Assembly: GCA_033439255.1 (NCBI GenBank)
Contig: CM065886.1
Span: 1,860,001-1,924,000, forward strand
From: Hericium rajendrae
Taxonomy: Eukaryota > Basidiomycota > Agaricomycetes > Russulales > Hericiaceae
Direction: 5' to 3'
DNA length: 64,000 bases
The position numbers and the translations under genes are program-made. The notes under the pieces are model-generated. The model did no database searches. It was given only the letters and a program-made list of their open reading frames with translations, and was not told the origin of the DNA. Of the stretch, positions 12,181-23,800 are shown piece after piece (positions within the stretch are counted from its first letter, which is position 1; each line of letters starts with the position of its first letter).

Positions 12181-12900
12181 ATTCCTTAGAATCGTTTACT
12201 CTATACCACCTTTTCATAGTGAAAACGACACCAAAATGATGACTATGCCCATTAGGCAGTTGGCTTATATAATCACACATCTTCAATCTGACGAGTTTGC
12301 AGGTTCAACTCCAGCTCTGGCCAAACTTTGTTGATTTAATGTAACTTGATCACTTCTTGATCAATTCACCTATTCTCAAATGCATCTGGATCTGCTCATT
12401 TATTGCTTTCTGACAGTATTTTTTGCATCCTGATCTGTGCAGAACTCATGGAATGCAATGAATTTCTACATTTCCCCTCTATGACACTTGAACTTAAGCT
12501 AACTCAGTCCATTCTCCACTGATTTACTTGTTTTTAAATGCATCTGAATCTACTCACTTATAGCTTTGCTACCATATTTTATGCATCCAAATCGGTTAAG
12601 AACTTGCAGAATGCAAAGTGTTTCATTTTTTCCTCTTCTAAAATGCTTGAACCCTAGCTAACTAGGTCAATTCCCAACCGATTTACTCGTTCTAAAGTGC
12701 ATCAGAATCTACTTATTGATAGCTTTCTAACGGTACCTCATGTGTCAGGATCAGTGCAAAACTCGCAGAATGCGAATTGTTTCTGCATTTTTCCCCTAGA
12801 ATGCTTGAACTCCAGCTAACTTAATCAGTACTCAACCGATTCACTTGTTCTCAAATGCATCCTAATATATCAGAAAGCCAGTCTTCAACACAATTTACTG
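12181..12900 (+). repeat. tRNA-like-headed repeat with ~150-bp tandem units, plus copy
   Basis: Begins with a segment (12235-12325) resembling a tRNA: TTAGGCAGTTGGCTTA like an A box and GGTTCAACTCC like a B box, about 50 bases apart. It is followed by three to four diverged units of about 150 bp, each with a CCGATTCACTTGTTCT-like start, a GCATC-TGATC-GCAGAACTC middle and a CTTGA-CTAGCTAACT end. The inverse copy lies at 19960-20740. No coding sequence is seen. Whether the head derives from a real tRNA is inference. Confidence 0.6.
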
Positions 12901-13018
12901 CTCACAGAAAGATACAGCCACTAAAATGATACACAGCAAACAAATGTACATACTGTTTATTGATTCAAATGAGCAAAAAAATGCAATTTATTGGTAGCAG
13001 TGGGTCCTGAGACTCGGT

Positions 13019-13059
13019 CATGTGATCCTACAAGACCTTGTGCGGCCGAACAAGGTCTT
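13019..13059. promoter_or_regulatory. CGGCCG-centred near-palindrome with CATGTG box
   Basis: Bases 13032-13059 form a 28-bp near-perfect palindrome with arms AAGACCTTGT and ACAAGGTCTT around GCGGCCGA. CATGTG lies at 13019-13024. Its design resembles the 7.1-kb module, but the arm sequence differs. Confidence 0.6.
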
Positions 13060-13791
13060 AGTGCCCGCTTATATAAGCATAAGTCGCCTAGAGAGCCAAT
13101 ACACTGTATATAGTGATTGCTTTATAGCTCTGCAACAAAGCAATCAATCGAGAAACGGTAAATTGTGTTCAAATACCTTGGATTACATCTTTCTAACTCA
13201 ATTTAGAATACAAAAATCGGATCACCCCAAGCAGAGATATTTCTCGATTTATGTGCCACATCAGCAAAACAGTATTGTCTTCTATCTCAACAACCAATGG
13301 TGCTACAATGTTGTAAACTATACTATTAGAAAGCTACTGTAAATGCGATTTCAACAAGCCCTCATACATCATGATTGATGCAGTATCAGCAGAGCTATAA
13401 AGCAATTAGTCTGCCATATCATCATGGACATATAGTCCAATAGGTTAGCATTTTGCCATGCTATCTTGCTGTTTATGGCACTATTCTAAAGCTATTCTAA
13501 ATCTGATTCCAACAAGCTTTCACTCATTCTGATTCATGTGGTATTGAGAGGGCCATGGTGCAATCTCTATACCACATCATCAGAAGAGATCTAGAAAGTT
13601 GGTGATAGCCCCACACCATCATTGGACACCTCAGCCGCAACTCGCTGCAGATGGGGACTGGGCGTGTCCAAGCCTTATAGTTAGTGTGCACTACTGGTAG
13701 TATCACACTGACTTCAAAGCTATCTGAAGAAAAGAAGAGAAAGCAGAAAGCGCAACAAAAACTACTGCTGACATAAGCTAAGCACAGCCAC

Positions 13792-13833
13792 CAGACCTTG
13801 TGCGGCCGAACAAGGTCTGCTATTGATCACGTG
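13792..13833. promoter_or_regulatory. CGGCCG-centred near-palindrome with CACGTG box
   Basis: The same near-palindrome as at 13.03 kb (13792-13819, arms CAGACCTTGT and ACAAGGTCTG), with CACGTG at 13828-13833 on the opposite side. Confidence 0.6.
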
Positions 13834-14259
13834 ATTGACCATTAGCTTTGTTCAACAATACAATGTTTGATATTGATCATATATTCAATCTTGAATCTTG
13901 TTTGATTAGACATACAACTAGATTACTACTATAATTGTAGATATTACAAGTATCTATAGTATAAGCATATATAATAGTGTATATCATATATCGGGCTGAG
14001 TATAATAAGATATGACAAGTGTGTACTGTATAACACACAAGATTATATATAAAATAAGGTGCTAAGATATATAACATAGCAGAAAATGTAGAGTTATCAG
14101 AGATAGGAGCTGAACTACTCATGATTAGATTAGATTAAATAGTGTTTTTTTTATATGCTTAAAGTGATGTTTGCACAATTGATGCTCTCATGCATTTGTA
14201 TGAGTTTTTTGTTACTCTGGACCTTCATGCTAGTCAACAGGCAATTTTATCAGAAAGTA

Positions 14260-14469
14260 CATCAGGAAGGTTGACAACTTTCTGCTAGACCTGCGAGCAA
14301 TCTGAGAGCATCTGAGAGCATCTGATTGACCTGCAGATTTTCTGATCTTGTCTGACAAATAAATCAGACACTCTCAGATAAGATCAGAAAATTTGCAGGT
14401 CAATCAGATGCTCTCAGATGCTCTCAGATTGCTCGCAGGTCTAGCAGAAAGTTGTCAACCTTCCTGATG
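14260..14469. mobile_element. CATCAG-ended element, 210 bp, TSD TA
   Basis: Almost the same sequence and exactly the same length as 6881-7090. TA is duplicated at 14258-14259 and 14470-14471. Confidence 0.88.
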
Positions 14470-14471
14470 TA

Positions 14472-14980
14472 GTTGCCATATTTGGTCACTAATTTCTGCC
14501 AGTATACAAAATATGATTTGAAAGTGAGAATTCAATTTTAATAGTATTTAATGCATGTAAAATAGAAAAATACTGACTAAGTTATACATTGAAGAGATAT
14601 AAGCTCTATTCAAAAAACTAGTATGAGTCATGTTGTTTTTTGTAAAAGTCAGAAAAAAAAATCCAAATATAGAAATTAAATTCTGCCTTTGATGCTAGCA
14701 GCAATGCATACAAATCAATGGAAGGTGCACAGGCTAACAGGAAATGTATGAGGTAGTAGGAGCATACATAAGTTTACTGTGATGCCCATGGGTTGATACA
14801 TGTGTAAGTAGATCAACAAAGATATACATAGATCAAAAAATGTGAGCCAAGAGTGCATATATGAGTTGGTGTAGTGTATATCATCTGAAAAATTGAAATT
14901 TCACATAGCCCAGTGTTGATCTATATGTCCTATCATAGTACTAGCTTGAAGTAGACAGACGTAGCAGAAAGGTGTGATAT
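14472..14980. other. AT-rich stretch, nothing recognised
   Basis: No open frame, RNA gene or repeat could be supported here. Confidence 0.4.
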
Positions 14981-15470
14981 GTGCTGTGCTCGAGATGCAT
15001 CCAGCACGGTTGGTGGTTCACTGTGTGTATGCTGGCAGTGGGGTCTGTAGTGTGGCGGCACATTCTGTTATGGGCAGAGGCTCACTCTGACAAGTTGTGG
15101 GCACATTCATCACGTCAGACAGAGTGTCAGCTAGCATGTCGTGCAGGGCTTGCTCTGCAGCGGTTGGCGACACGTAGTCTGGAGGCAGTTGGTCAGCCTC
15201 GGGGACAGTATGGTCTGTTGGGGTATCTCTCAGTGCAGCATCATCCCCGTCAATGGTGACTCACTCCTCTGGAGCACAACCATCAAAAAGTTCAATTAGC
15301 CAATCATCCGCAGGCATGTTGATCATCGGCAGCAGTGCAGCATCATCCCAAATGACGTTGCACTCGACAGTGATCAAGTGCTTGCAGGACCAATATACTA
15401 ATATTCCTTTGCTCTTGCTGCTGTAGCTGATGAACTTCTCTTTGTCAGCACATGCATCAAGCTTTCATCA
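14981..15470 (-). mobile_element. Copia pol fragment (downstream of integrase core)
   Basis: The minus strand reads EKFISYSSKSKGILVYWS and VIWDDAALLPM, the C-terminal integrase extension typical of Copia polyproteins, followed by a Pro/Asp-rich linker. It is the kind of segment that would lie just past the truncated end of the Copia copy at 20.9 kb. Broken fragment without LTRs. Confidence 0.7.
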
Positions 15471-15705
15471 CATCAGGAACCTTGACAACTTTCTGATTGA
15501 CCTGCGATGTCTGACAGAATCTGATGCGAGTCAAATCAGATGCATCAGACAGTCTCAGAGAGCTATTAGTTGGTATCAGACAGATCAGATCACTCTCAGA
15601 CACTATCAGATTATTGGACCTCAAGCTGCTGTCAGAGATAAATCAGAATGCTCTCAGATTTGTAAAAATTTCAGATATCAGAAATTCTATTATAATATAC
15701 AACTT
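15471..15705. mobile_element. Left part of a CATCAG-ended element
   Basis: Starts CATCAGGAACCTTGACAACT after CA. TCAGA-rich words continue to about 15700, where the ACTTGG module begins. No right terminus is present. Confidence 0.65.
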
Positions 15706-15706
15706 G

Positions 15707-15860
15707 GTGAAAGAGGGCCGATGCTTCGCACGGCAATACGATTCCTTTTTCATTGTTAGTTATATTTAGAAACAGTGAATAAATGATGTAAAGTCTCACT
15801 TGTCAGATTGATTATAAATCTCTATAAAATATATAGCTACCTCAAGGTCAACATCTGAGA
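15707..15860 (+). repeat. ACTTGG/AAGAGGGCC repeat-head module
   Basis: Starts ACTTGGTGAAAGAGGGCC and continues with CGGCAATACGATTCC and a TCAGATTGATTATAAATCTC stretch. The first ~60 bp match the outer end of the Copia LTRs at 1866 and 23998 (opposite strand) and the start of 44642. The later part matches 45600-45690. Confidence 0.65.
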
Positions 15861-15954
15861 AATATGTCACTGGTATATAACACTATATTAGCTACATAGC
15901 TTTCTTAGGTCTATAGCTGTCCTCTCTTATACATAGCAGTCAAGTAAACTATGC

Positions 15955-16080
15955 AAAGCTATCATAGCTTGTCATAGCTGTCATAGCATAAGGCATAAGC
16001 TATCATAGCTACCATAGCTACCATAGCATAGGGCATAAGCTATCATAGCTGTCATAGTTATTCTAGTATAAGATAACTAT
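15955..16080. repeat. CATAGCT heptamer-rich repeat
   Basis: About a dozen near-copies of CATAGCT/ATCATAGCTA in 125 bases. A second such patch lies at 18460-18680. The stretch onward to 16480 is AT-rich without a gene. Confidence 0.7.
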
Positions 16081-16521
16081 AGAAGCTATATTAACTATAT
16101 AATATATCTCTATCAATATATTATATCTAGCTAGTAAGATTTCTATCTACTCTATATTACTTCTATCAAATATGCTAAAATAGCATATAAAATAAATATA
16201 TTATAGATTCAATAGTCTGATGTCTTACAGTCACAAACATCGAAAATTGGATAAATTATATTACTCAAACAATTTCATTACAAAACATTACTATAGCTAC
16301 AGAGACTACTACAGAACTACAAAAGGTAACAAACTTACAATGACTACAAAAAGCAAAAGATACAAATAAGAAAAGACATGAGTATTAGAAGATAACAAAG
16401 ATAATATATGAAGACTTACCAGATTAGCAAAAAAGCGAAAATCTACAAGACAATTTGAAGACATTAGTATAAGTTATAAGATAATTAAGAATAACAGCAT
16501 ACCTTTAACAACAAAGAGAAC

Positions 16522-16625
16522 AATAATAATAAAATGAGCAAACGACAACGACGAGTGAGCAAATGATGACGACGAGTGAGCAAACAATGACAAGTGAGCA
16601 AACGATGATGACAAATGTGTCGATG
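16522..16625. repeat. Minisatellite with GAGCAAA-GATGAC-type units
   Basis: Four imperfect tandem units of about 23-25 bp, each carrying GTGAGCAAA followed by GA-rich triplets. The derived open frames on either strand are low-complexity and not taken as genes. Confidence 0.65.
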
Positions 16626-16629
16626 TGGC

Positions 16630-17120
16630 AAGGGATGGTGGGGGTTAAAGAGCAAGAGGTAAAGCACATCGCACCAGCCTTATATAGGAATCCCAGACGG
16701 AACTGAGATTTGTGGTTGCTGGGCACTTGCCGAGTGTCGTGACAGAGACTGGATGCCAGACTTTACTACGTTGATGCTGCTGCTCACAGATTCACAGTCC
16801 AGTAGATACACAGTGTTCTCATACATTCTAATTAAATGTATAATCTATCACTGTCCCTTTTTTCATTGAATTTATACAAGTTTATTTGATTTGCTGAGGC
16901 TCGAGCAACAAAGCCTCGCTTGTTCGGTAGCTGAAGCACCAAGTTTAACATGTCAAGACTTCACTCCTTTTTACCAGTCTCCCTTCCCCTCCTTCGTGTT
17001 TCCTCCTCCAGCCTCCTTCCTTCCATTTCTTTCGTTCTCTATCACGGCTGAGATGGTTTTTTTAGCAGATACTTAGAGGGCCTTAGGTGAGTAAAAAAAA
17101 AGCCTCTTATCATTTGTTCG
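16630..17120. other. Unassigned intergenic stretch
   Basis: Contains a TATA-like CTTATATAGG on the plus strand at 16679 and a C/T-rich tract at 16970-17050. No gene could be supported. Confidence 0.35.
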
Positions 17121-17127
17121 TACTAAT

Positions 17128-17166
17128 CAAGAGAGTGTCACTCGTTTTTCGAGTGACACTCTTGAT
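17128..17166. other. Strong hairpin, ~17-bp stem
   Basis: Arms GAGTGTCACTCG and CGAGTGACACTC extend outward to ATCAAGAG and CTCTTGAT around a TTTTT loop, with a 2-base bulge in the left arm. It lies just left of the GCATGC-rich block. Confidence 0.7.
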
Positions 17167-17244
17167 ATCTTTTATTCTGTTGACCTCACATCCCCGTGCT
17201 ACCATCCTACGATCCCACCATCTTTTTTGCACTCTCATCGCCCC

Positions 17245-18365
17245 TTCCTTGGCCTGTCTACGTCACATCCACGCCCCGCGTGCAGCTCGTACACCTCATG
17301 CCTGACTCCAACAGGCTGCGACCCCTGCACATGCCTCCGACCACCATCCCCTTCCATGTGCACCAGTGTGCACAAGGCCACAGCGTGTGCGCATGCATGT
17401 ACCACGTGACATCATCTGCGTGATGTCAACGACATATGCACACGGGCCATGTCATCGCCCATGCTCCACGTCCGTGCATGTGCATGCGTCGTAGTCTCGT
17501 TGCCATGGCAATGGGACTCGGACATCGTTCATGCCTATTGGCCACAACCCCGCATGCTTGCCTCAATCCCCGCAAGGCCTCGTGCTTGCGTTCAACACCG
17601 TGCATGCTTGCAACGTCCTGTCTGCATGCTCAAGCCCCCACACCCATTCACAATGCCCTGCGCCTGCTCACAATGTCTCTGGACATGCACGCCATGCCCG
17701 GTTGCATGTATGCTCCTGCACCTGCTCAACTCAACATGCCCTGCATGTGTGCGCAATGACCTGCACAGGTGCACGACAACCACACATGTGTGACGTGCCA
17801 TACAGTGCCTCTTCATGCATGCAGAATGTCCCGCACGCCCGCTCCAGGCCTCCCGCACATGCTTGACACCCGTGCATGCCCGACATCCCCTGCACATGCC
17901 CAGCTCTGCCTTCACATGTGCACAGATACCAGCGCATGGCGGCACTGCAAGACCCCATCCCACAACAACGCATGCACGACACCCAGCATTCGCACTCAAT
18001 GCCACTTGCCTACAACGCCCTGCATGCGTGCATGCTCCCGCATGCCCACTCAACACCCCGTACCCTCCAGATGCTCTGTGTACATGCGCAACATCCCACG
18101 TGCATGTACATAACCTGCACGCATGCACAGCAGCCCTAACCCCATTTGTGGGCATGGCCACCCGCACACAGCTACACATGGTCTGGCTTGCCGTGCATGG
18201 ACCATGTATGCTGTGCGTGGCCCACGCCTACCCCTGTGCCCTTCATGCTGGCATTCGTGCATGCCATGCCACCTTTTATGTGCACATGCTGTCTTTGCAC
18301 CTGCACCTGCACCCTCCATGGCAACTTGCGTGCCCTCCGCATCCTGTGCCCTACGCAGTAGCTTG
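17245..18365. repeat. GCATGC/TGCA-rich low-complexity block
   Basis: A sharply bounded, C-rich 1.1-kb block in AT-rich surroundings, packed with GCATGC, TGCATG, CACATGC and ACGTG words. Many frames are open on both strands, which is expected because the palindromic words avoid stops; the translations are Cys/His/Met-rich low-complexity sequence without a domain. Milder versions of the same composition occur in the Copia LTRs (800-1180, 23460-23800) and at 45100-45400. Confidence 0.65.
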
Positions 18366-18459
18366 ACTAGCTTACATATGTATGGTAGTAGATTTATTAC
18401 AATTTAATATGATAAATTCTGACTTGTAATATCTGGTGCTTATCTGACTTGTGGTAGTA

Positions 18460-18680
18460 ATCATAGGCATCATAGTAGCCATAGCACACCTTGTTAATCA
18501 TGATAGCCCTATGTATATCAGACTACAGGCTATGGAGGCTATGATAACCCTATGAATGTCACACTGTCTGCTATGTAGGCTATGATAGCTCTCATAACTC
18601 TACATAGCTGGATAAGCAAACTTCATAGCTCTGATAGCTCAATGATAGCACCTATAATGTAACTTGCAGCTATGTCAAAT
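18460..18680. repeat. Second CATAGCT/TATGATAGC-rich patch
   Basis: Repeated CTATGATAGC, TAGGCTATG and CATAGCTCTGATAGC words, resembling 15955-16080. It immediately precedes the ~150-bp tandem array. Confidence 0.6.
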
Positions 18681-18689
18681 TCAAATTTC

Positions 18690-19170
18690 TCAGATGAAGA
18701 TCTTGAAAGGAAGATCTCAATTTCGAGTTTTGATTTTTGAGTTCTGGATGGTATGGGGTCTATGTAGCATGGCTGGAAAGCGATTAATCAGCACATTCAG
18801 GCCCAATTTAGAATGAGTGAATCGGTGGAGAACTGCCAGACTTACCTCAAGGTCAAGATCTTGGGGGGGGAGATCTCAGTTTCGAGTTTTGATTTTCGAG
18901 TTCTGGGCAGATTGGAGTCTATGTAGCATGTCTGGAAAGCGATTAATCAGTACATTCCAGCGCATTTTAGAACAATTAAATCGGCAGAGAACTGCCAAAC
19001 TTATCACAAGGTCAAGATCTTGGGGGGAAGATCTCAGTTTCGAGTTTTGATTTTCGAGTTCTGGGCAGATTGGGGTCTATGTAGCATGTCTGAAAAGCAA
19101 TTAATTAGTACTTTCCAGCCCAATTTAGAACGAGTGAATCGGTGAAGAACTGAGGGACTTACCTCAAGAT
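18690..19170 (+). repeat. ~150-bp tandem repeat array, three units
   Basis: Three units, each with AAGGTCAAGATCTTGGGGGG, then CAGTTTCGAGTTTTGATTTT, GTCTATGTAGCATGTCTGGA, AGCGATTAATCAG and a GAATCGGTG-AGAACTG end. The same unit, more diverged, makes up the arrays at 45.7-48.6 kb; the tRNA-like-headed repeats at 12.3 and 20.0 kb look like distant relatives in unit order and length. Confidence 0.8.
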
Positions 19171-19650
19171 CATTCAGATGATGATGATTGGTTGATTGCT
19201 CACCAGGCAGATAGCCTATCACAGCTCAGAAGACATGAACTGGAAGCAGCTGTCAATGTGGTTTTGACAAGCTCTAATACATATTGGTTTGTGCAAGATT
19301 CAGAGACTTATAAAGAAATTAGTCTGCCAGCTCAGCAAGTGAGATACATACAAGACGACCAAGGTGAGCCGCCGGGTCGAGTACCTCCTGGTTCCAAACT
19401 GTCAACCACTCAGCGGATGACTTGGAGATACCCGTCGAGCCTTGCAGCCAATATGACAAGCATGCAGGATGTAAAGCTCATAAAGAAGTAAGACTTTACT
19501 GCTGGTGCTTCAAAACTGAAATTTTGATTATATAATCAGTCTTCAAAACCATAGATTCATAGGCATTTCTGTACTTATAATATACTATAAGAGTAAACAT
19601 TGTACTAATGCTAATTGCTCATTGATTATATCATTTTTAGTATTAAAAAA
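19171..19650 (+). repeat. Array tail segment, matches 48612-49100
   Basis: Follows the tandem array and matches 48612-49100 closely, up to TTTTTAGTATT, where both copies stop matching their surroundings. It includes the segment GACCAAGGTGAGCC to CAGGATGTAAAGCTCAT. A 99-residue open frame (19192-19491) is not open in the other copy, so it is not called a gene. Confidence 0.75.
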
Positions 19651-19955
19651 TATCAAAAAAGTCTGGCATGAACTGGAATTGAACTTGCAAACTCAAGAGA
19701 ACCACCGAGTTTTGATTATGTAATCATCATGTGATCACCACCATGGTACGGCCGTACCATGGTGAATGACACGTGACCACCTTCACCATAGTACGGCCAT
19801 ACCATAGTGAAGCACTGCTGCATTGAAGCTCATACTAAGACTGAATCTTTCAACAGTCATTAAATGATTTGATCACATAGTATATTGCTATATAGTATAT
19901 ATACTTATTAAGCATGCTCAATGTATACTAAAAATGATTGAGCAACATAAATCAC
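19651..19955. other. Intergenic stretch with tRNA-like remnant
   Basis: The minus strand of 19660-19720 has a B-box-like AGTTCAATTCC and resembles the tRNA-like heads at 12.3 and 20.6 kb. No gene. Confidence 0.4.
19728..19812. promoter_or_regulatory. Two CGGCCG-type palindromes with CACGTG box
   Basis: A perfect 26-bp palindrome at 19739-19764 has the same core as the 7.1-kb module, with CATGTG at 19728-19733 and CACGTG at 19770-19775. A decayed second palindrome follows at 19782-19812, carrying G-to-A and C-to-T changes in the core (GTACGGCCATAC). Confidence 0.75.
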
Positions 19956-19959
19956 AAAA

Positions 19960-20740
19960 CCAAGTTTTTGTGTGAGTTCTACATGGATCATAACACATAA
20001 AATATGACTAGAAAGCAATAAATGAGTAGCATCTGATCCACTTGAGAACAAGTGAATCGGTGAAGAATTGACTAAGATAGCTAAGGATCAAGCATACTAG
20101 CAGAAAAAATACAGAAGTGCTTTGTGTTCTACGAGTTCTGCATGGATCAAAATGCACAAAATATGGTTCAAAAGCTATGAATGAGTAGCATCTGATCTAC
20201 ATGACAACAAGTGAATCGATGAAGAATGAACTGAGATAACTAAGGATCAAGCATACTAGGAGGAGAAATACAGAAGTGCTTTGCATTCTACAAGTTCTGC
20301 ATGGATAAACACACATAAAATACAGCTAGAAAGCGATGAATAAGTAGATTCTCGTGCACTTGAGAATGAGTGAATCGGTCAAGAACTGACTGAGCTAGCT
20401 GGGAATCAAGCATCCTAGGAAAAAAATACAGGAATGCTTTACATTCTGCAAGTTCTGCATGGATCAAGATGCATAAAATATGACTAGAAAGTGATAAATG
20501 ATCAGATTTTGATGCATTTAAGAATGAGTGAATTGGTCTGACCAAGTTATAGTAAACAAAGTGTAAAAGAAAAAGTTCGGCCAGAGCTGGAATTGAACCT
20601 GCAAACTCATCAGATTGAAGATGTGTGATTATATAAGCCAACTGCCTAATGGGCATAGTCATCATTTGCATGTCGTTTTCACTATGAAAAGGTGGTATAG
20701 AGTAAACGATTCTAAGGAATCGTAATTAGAGATAAATGAC
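19960..20740 (-). repeat. tRNA-like-headed repeat, inverse copy
   Basis: The reverse complement of 12181-12900 in overall order: the head at 20740-20570 (B-box-like GGTTCAATTCC on the minus strand) is the best conserved, and about four ~150-bp units follow. The two copies face each other across 8 kb. Confidence 0.7.
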
Positions 20741-20809
20741 TGCTATATCTAACAATAGGTGTTGACTTTCAAATGTATAAGCTTAATTAGATATGATCAT
20801 TTGAAAAGT

Positions 20810-20893
20810 GGTTTCAGACAGATCAGACTCTGCAGTAGCTGCAGATATGGTTAAAAACTGTCAGACTCATCAGAAAATTGTCAGGGTTTCTGA
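20810..20893. mobile_element. Right end of a CATCAG-ended element
   Basis: TCAGA-rich sequence ending CAGGGTTTCTGATGCA at 20893, where the Copia copy begins. No left terminus was seen. Confidence 0.55.
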
Positions 20894-23800
20894 TGCAGTT
20901 CTCAATGCAGACCCAGATGGGGCATCCCCATTCATGCAGGTCCAACAGATCTGGTTTCTCGCTGAATGCCTGTTTATATGGGGTTTGGTTGCCAGTGATC
21001 TTCCTCCTGATACAGTTCCAAAGCCACATGACATGTTGCATAACAGTGGCCCAGAGGAATTTAGGGAGTCCTGCAGCCAATAGCATTGTGAGTGCATGTG
21101 TGATGCTCATGTGGAAAAAAACATTCCACGGTGCCATTCTGTGAAGATGAGTCATGAACTGTCTTTTCATAATGTGTGCCTTGCTTCACGAGATGATCTT
21201 TGAATGTAAGGCTGGTGTACTCGCCACCTTGGTTGGAACAGAAAGTCTGTATTACAGAGACCCTCTGATGAACTTGGACAAATTTCTCATAGTTCACATA
21301 TTTGTTGAAAGCTTCACTCTTGTGCTGGAGGAATGAGATGAGGACCTCATAGGTTGCATCGTCCAATAATGTCATAGCATACCAATGTCTGGCAAGAGAT
21401 GTGATGTGAGCAGGGCTGAATAGATTGGATGATACAAGTTTGCCATAGATCATCGATCGAGGCTGTGTGCATTCTTTCAGAAATGGCACATGCCAGATTT
21501 TCACTTGGACATGGCAGAGTTCCATCTCCTGGATCAGATCATCGAGATTAATGCCAGTGATCATGCCATGCTTGATTAGGGACTTTGCAGCATCAATTGA
21601 CATATGACCTAGCTGGCAATGAAGGTCAGCAGCGGACAGTATGAGATCAGCACTATGGTCATCGACAGCTGCAATGGAAGCTAGCATATGTGCTGTGAGT
21701 GCATCCACAGGACTAGTAAATTTTTAGAGGTTGTTGTCGTGCAGGATGCATGTGATGGTTTGTCTGGCAGAACTGCAAATCTGGCAATGTCTATCATGGA
21801 ACATTGTCGAAAAGCCTGATGCATCAATGCGGCTGATTGAAATCAGAGTAAACACTATGCTCAGCATGTACAGTACATCCTTCAGGGTGATCCTAGTGAC
21901 TGTGTCACCATTTGGAAAGGTAATAATTACATCACTGCAGCCTGTCACAAAGAAGACGTGCTTGTCAACAGTGACAATTGGTTTTGGTTTAGGTGCAATC
22001 TGATGGAAGTTCAAGAATTCCGATCGGAAAGAGAAGTAGTGGTGACTGGTGCCGATGTCAATGCATTGCATTAGGGCTGAGTCGGGAACCATGGCAGCTA
22101 GCACTGAGAAAGCAAAATGGGTCTCGAGGGCAGCAGCCACATTTGCTGTACCTTTCCCATCACTGTCCTTGTCTTTCCTGCTGCTCTTGCCCTTTCTATT
22201 GGATCCCTGCCCCTTCTTTCTGCCTCCTTTCTGCCAGCAATTAGCGGCGCTGTAAAAATGGTGTCTGCAGTTTGAGCACTTGACATTGTTCTTTGTGCCA
22301 GAGCTGCTGCCATTGCCGTTGCCACACATGCCTTGGCTAGCACCACACTTCTTCAGATCAGATCCCATGATGAGCACTGTATCAACCTTGTTGAGCTGGG
22401 CCTTGATCGCATAGTGATCAAATTCCTCATCGATGTGAGAAATGATAATCATTGGCGGGATGGTCTTTCCAGTGATACAAGCAGCTGAGAGCATTGCTGA
22501 GAGGACAGGATCATAGTCGGTGGGGAGCAAGGATAAAATTATGGCAGTGAAATTGGTATCAATTAGTTTAGCCCCCATGCCCGCTAATTCTTCCTTCATG
22601 CGAAGCAACAAATCGAAGTGCTCACAGATGTCACCACTGGGTTGACAGTGTGTCTCCTGGAGCCATTGCCGGAGATCGATTTGGACCATTTTGGTCTTGC
22701 CCTTGTATTCATTACAAGTATAGCAGACCATACTTTGTGTGCACGATCGAGATCTTGCATGCATGAAAGGAGTAATTTGGTGATCATTGAGAAGATCTGT
22801 TGTTTGATGGTGTATTCCTGTTGGAGCCACTTGTCCCACTTCTCTTCATAATCATCCAGTTGCTTGGTCATTGGATTGACATCCTTTTTATCTTTATTGA
22901 GTGATGTCAACGGTTCCTTTGGTTCCTTGGCGGTGCCTCTCAGATGGTGCATCAAACCTTTCACTCCGATCATGATCACAATGCAGGTTTTGTACATCAT
23001 CCAGTTCGAGCCATTGGCTGTGAGCATCAGGACAGTGTAAAGGTTGAATGAGTTGTTGAGCAACATTGATTCAGGACCAGGACCCATAACCTCTTAGAAG
23101 AACCAGGGTATGGGAGGTATCTAAAATAATACTGAGCAGTCAGGACTTAGTGATAGAAGAATTCACTGCATTGATTATGTACCTAAAATGATACCGAGCA
23201 GTCAGGACTGCCCGTGGAGTAAGTACATTAATAACCAATAAAAGAAGCATAGATCGCATACCTCAGTGATAGAAGAATTCACTGAAGTAAACATCCTGCA
23301 AACTTGCACCTACATCAACAGCATAAAGGGCTGAAAGCAACTGTACAGTAGTGTACATAATCGATCTGGGCTCCAGGCCTGAAACATCTACTCTAAAGGT
23401 AAGGAACAAGATAAGATGAAAATCACACTTAGTGTGATTTGGTCGAATGGGCATTTGCCCCGATTTCAACAAAGGTACAGGCAGGTGACACACCTGCACA
23501 TGGCAACACACAATGTGTGTATATAGTTGTGCTGACTGACATGCTCACATTCAGCTGTAGCCATCTCTGAGCTGTCACTGACCCATCCACAAGGTACATC
23601 GAGATGTGGTGGACCAGCATAGGGTGTGGCCAGTGAACATGAAGCACAGTGGGCTGGCATGAGGTGTAGCAGGCATGCACGAGGCACTGGCCCCAGCACA
23701 ATGCTACATGCCAAGTATAAGGCATGAGGTACAGGCCTGCATGCAAGATGTAGTGTACCTGTGCATGGTCATACATGACATGCTTACACAGGTGTGCTAA

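Larger units (their letters stand above)
12960..14255. other. AT-rich non-coding region
   Basis: No gene is supported. The stretch is AT-rich, especially 13850-14150 with TATA-type runs, and the short open frames lack domain features. It contains two CGGCCG-centred palindromes described separately. Confidence 0.5.

Noticed and set aside
12235-12325. A functional tRNA gene at the head of the 12.2-kb repeat
   Set aside because: Only B-box and A-box resemblance. The acceptor strand has no partner, and the sequence is part of a dispersed repeat.
13022-13342. A 106-residue open frame
   Set aside because: It runs across one of the palindromes and AT-rich sequence, and has no splice signals or recognisable features.
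17231-18407. Many overlapping open frames of 60-195 residues on both strands in the GCATGC-rich block
   Set aside because: They follow from palindromic word composition that lacks stop codons. The translations are Cys/His/Met-rich low-complexity sequence, with no splice signals or domains.
18690-19170. A CRISPR-like array
   Set aside because: The ~150-bp units are direct tandem repeats without unique spacers, in a eukaryotic genome.
19192-19491. A 99-residue frame in the array tail as a gene
   Set aside because: The closely matching copy at 48.6-49.0 kb does not keep the frame open.
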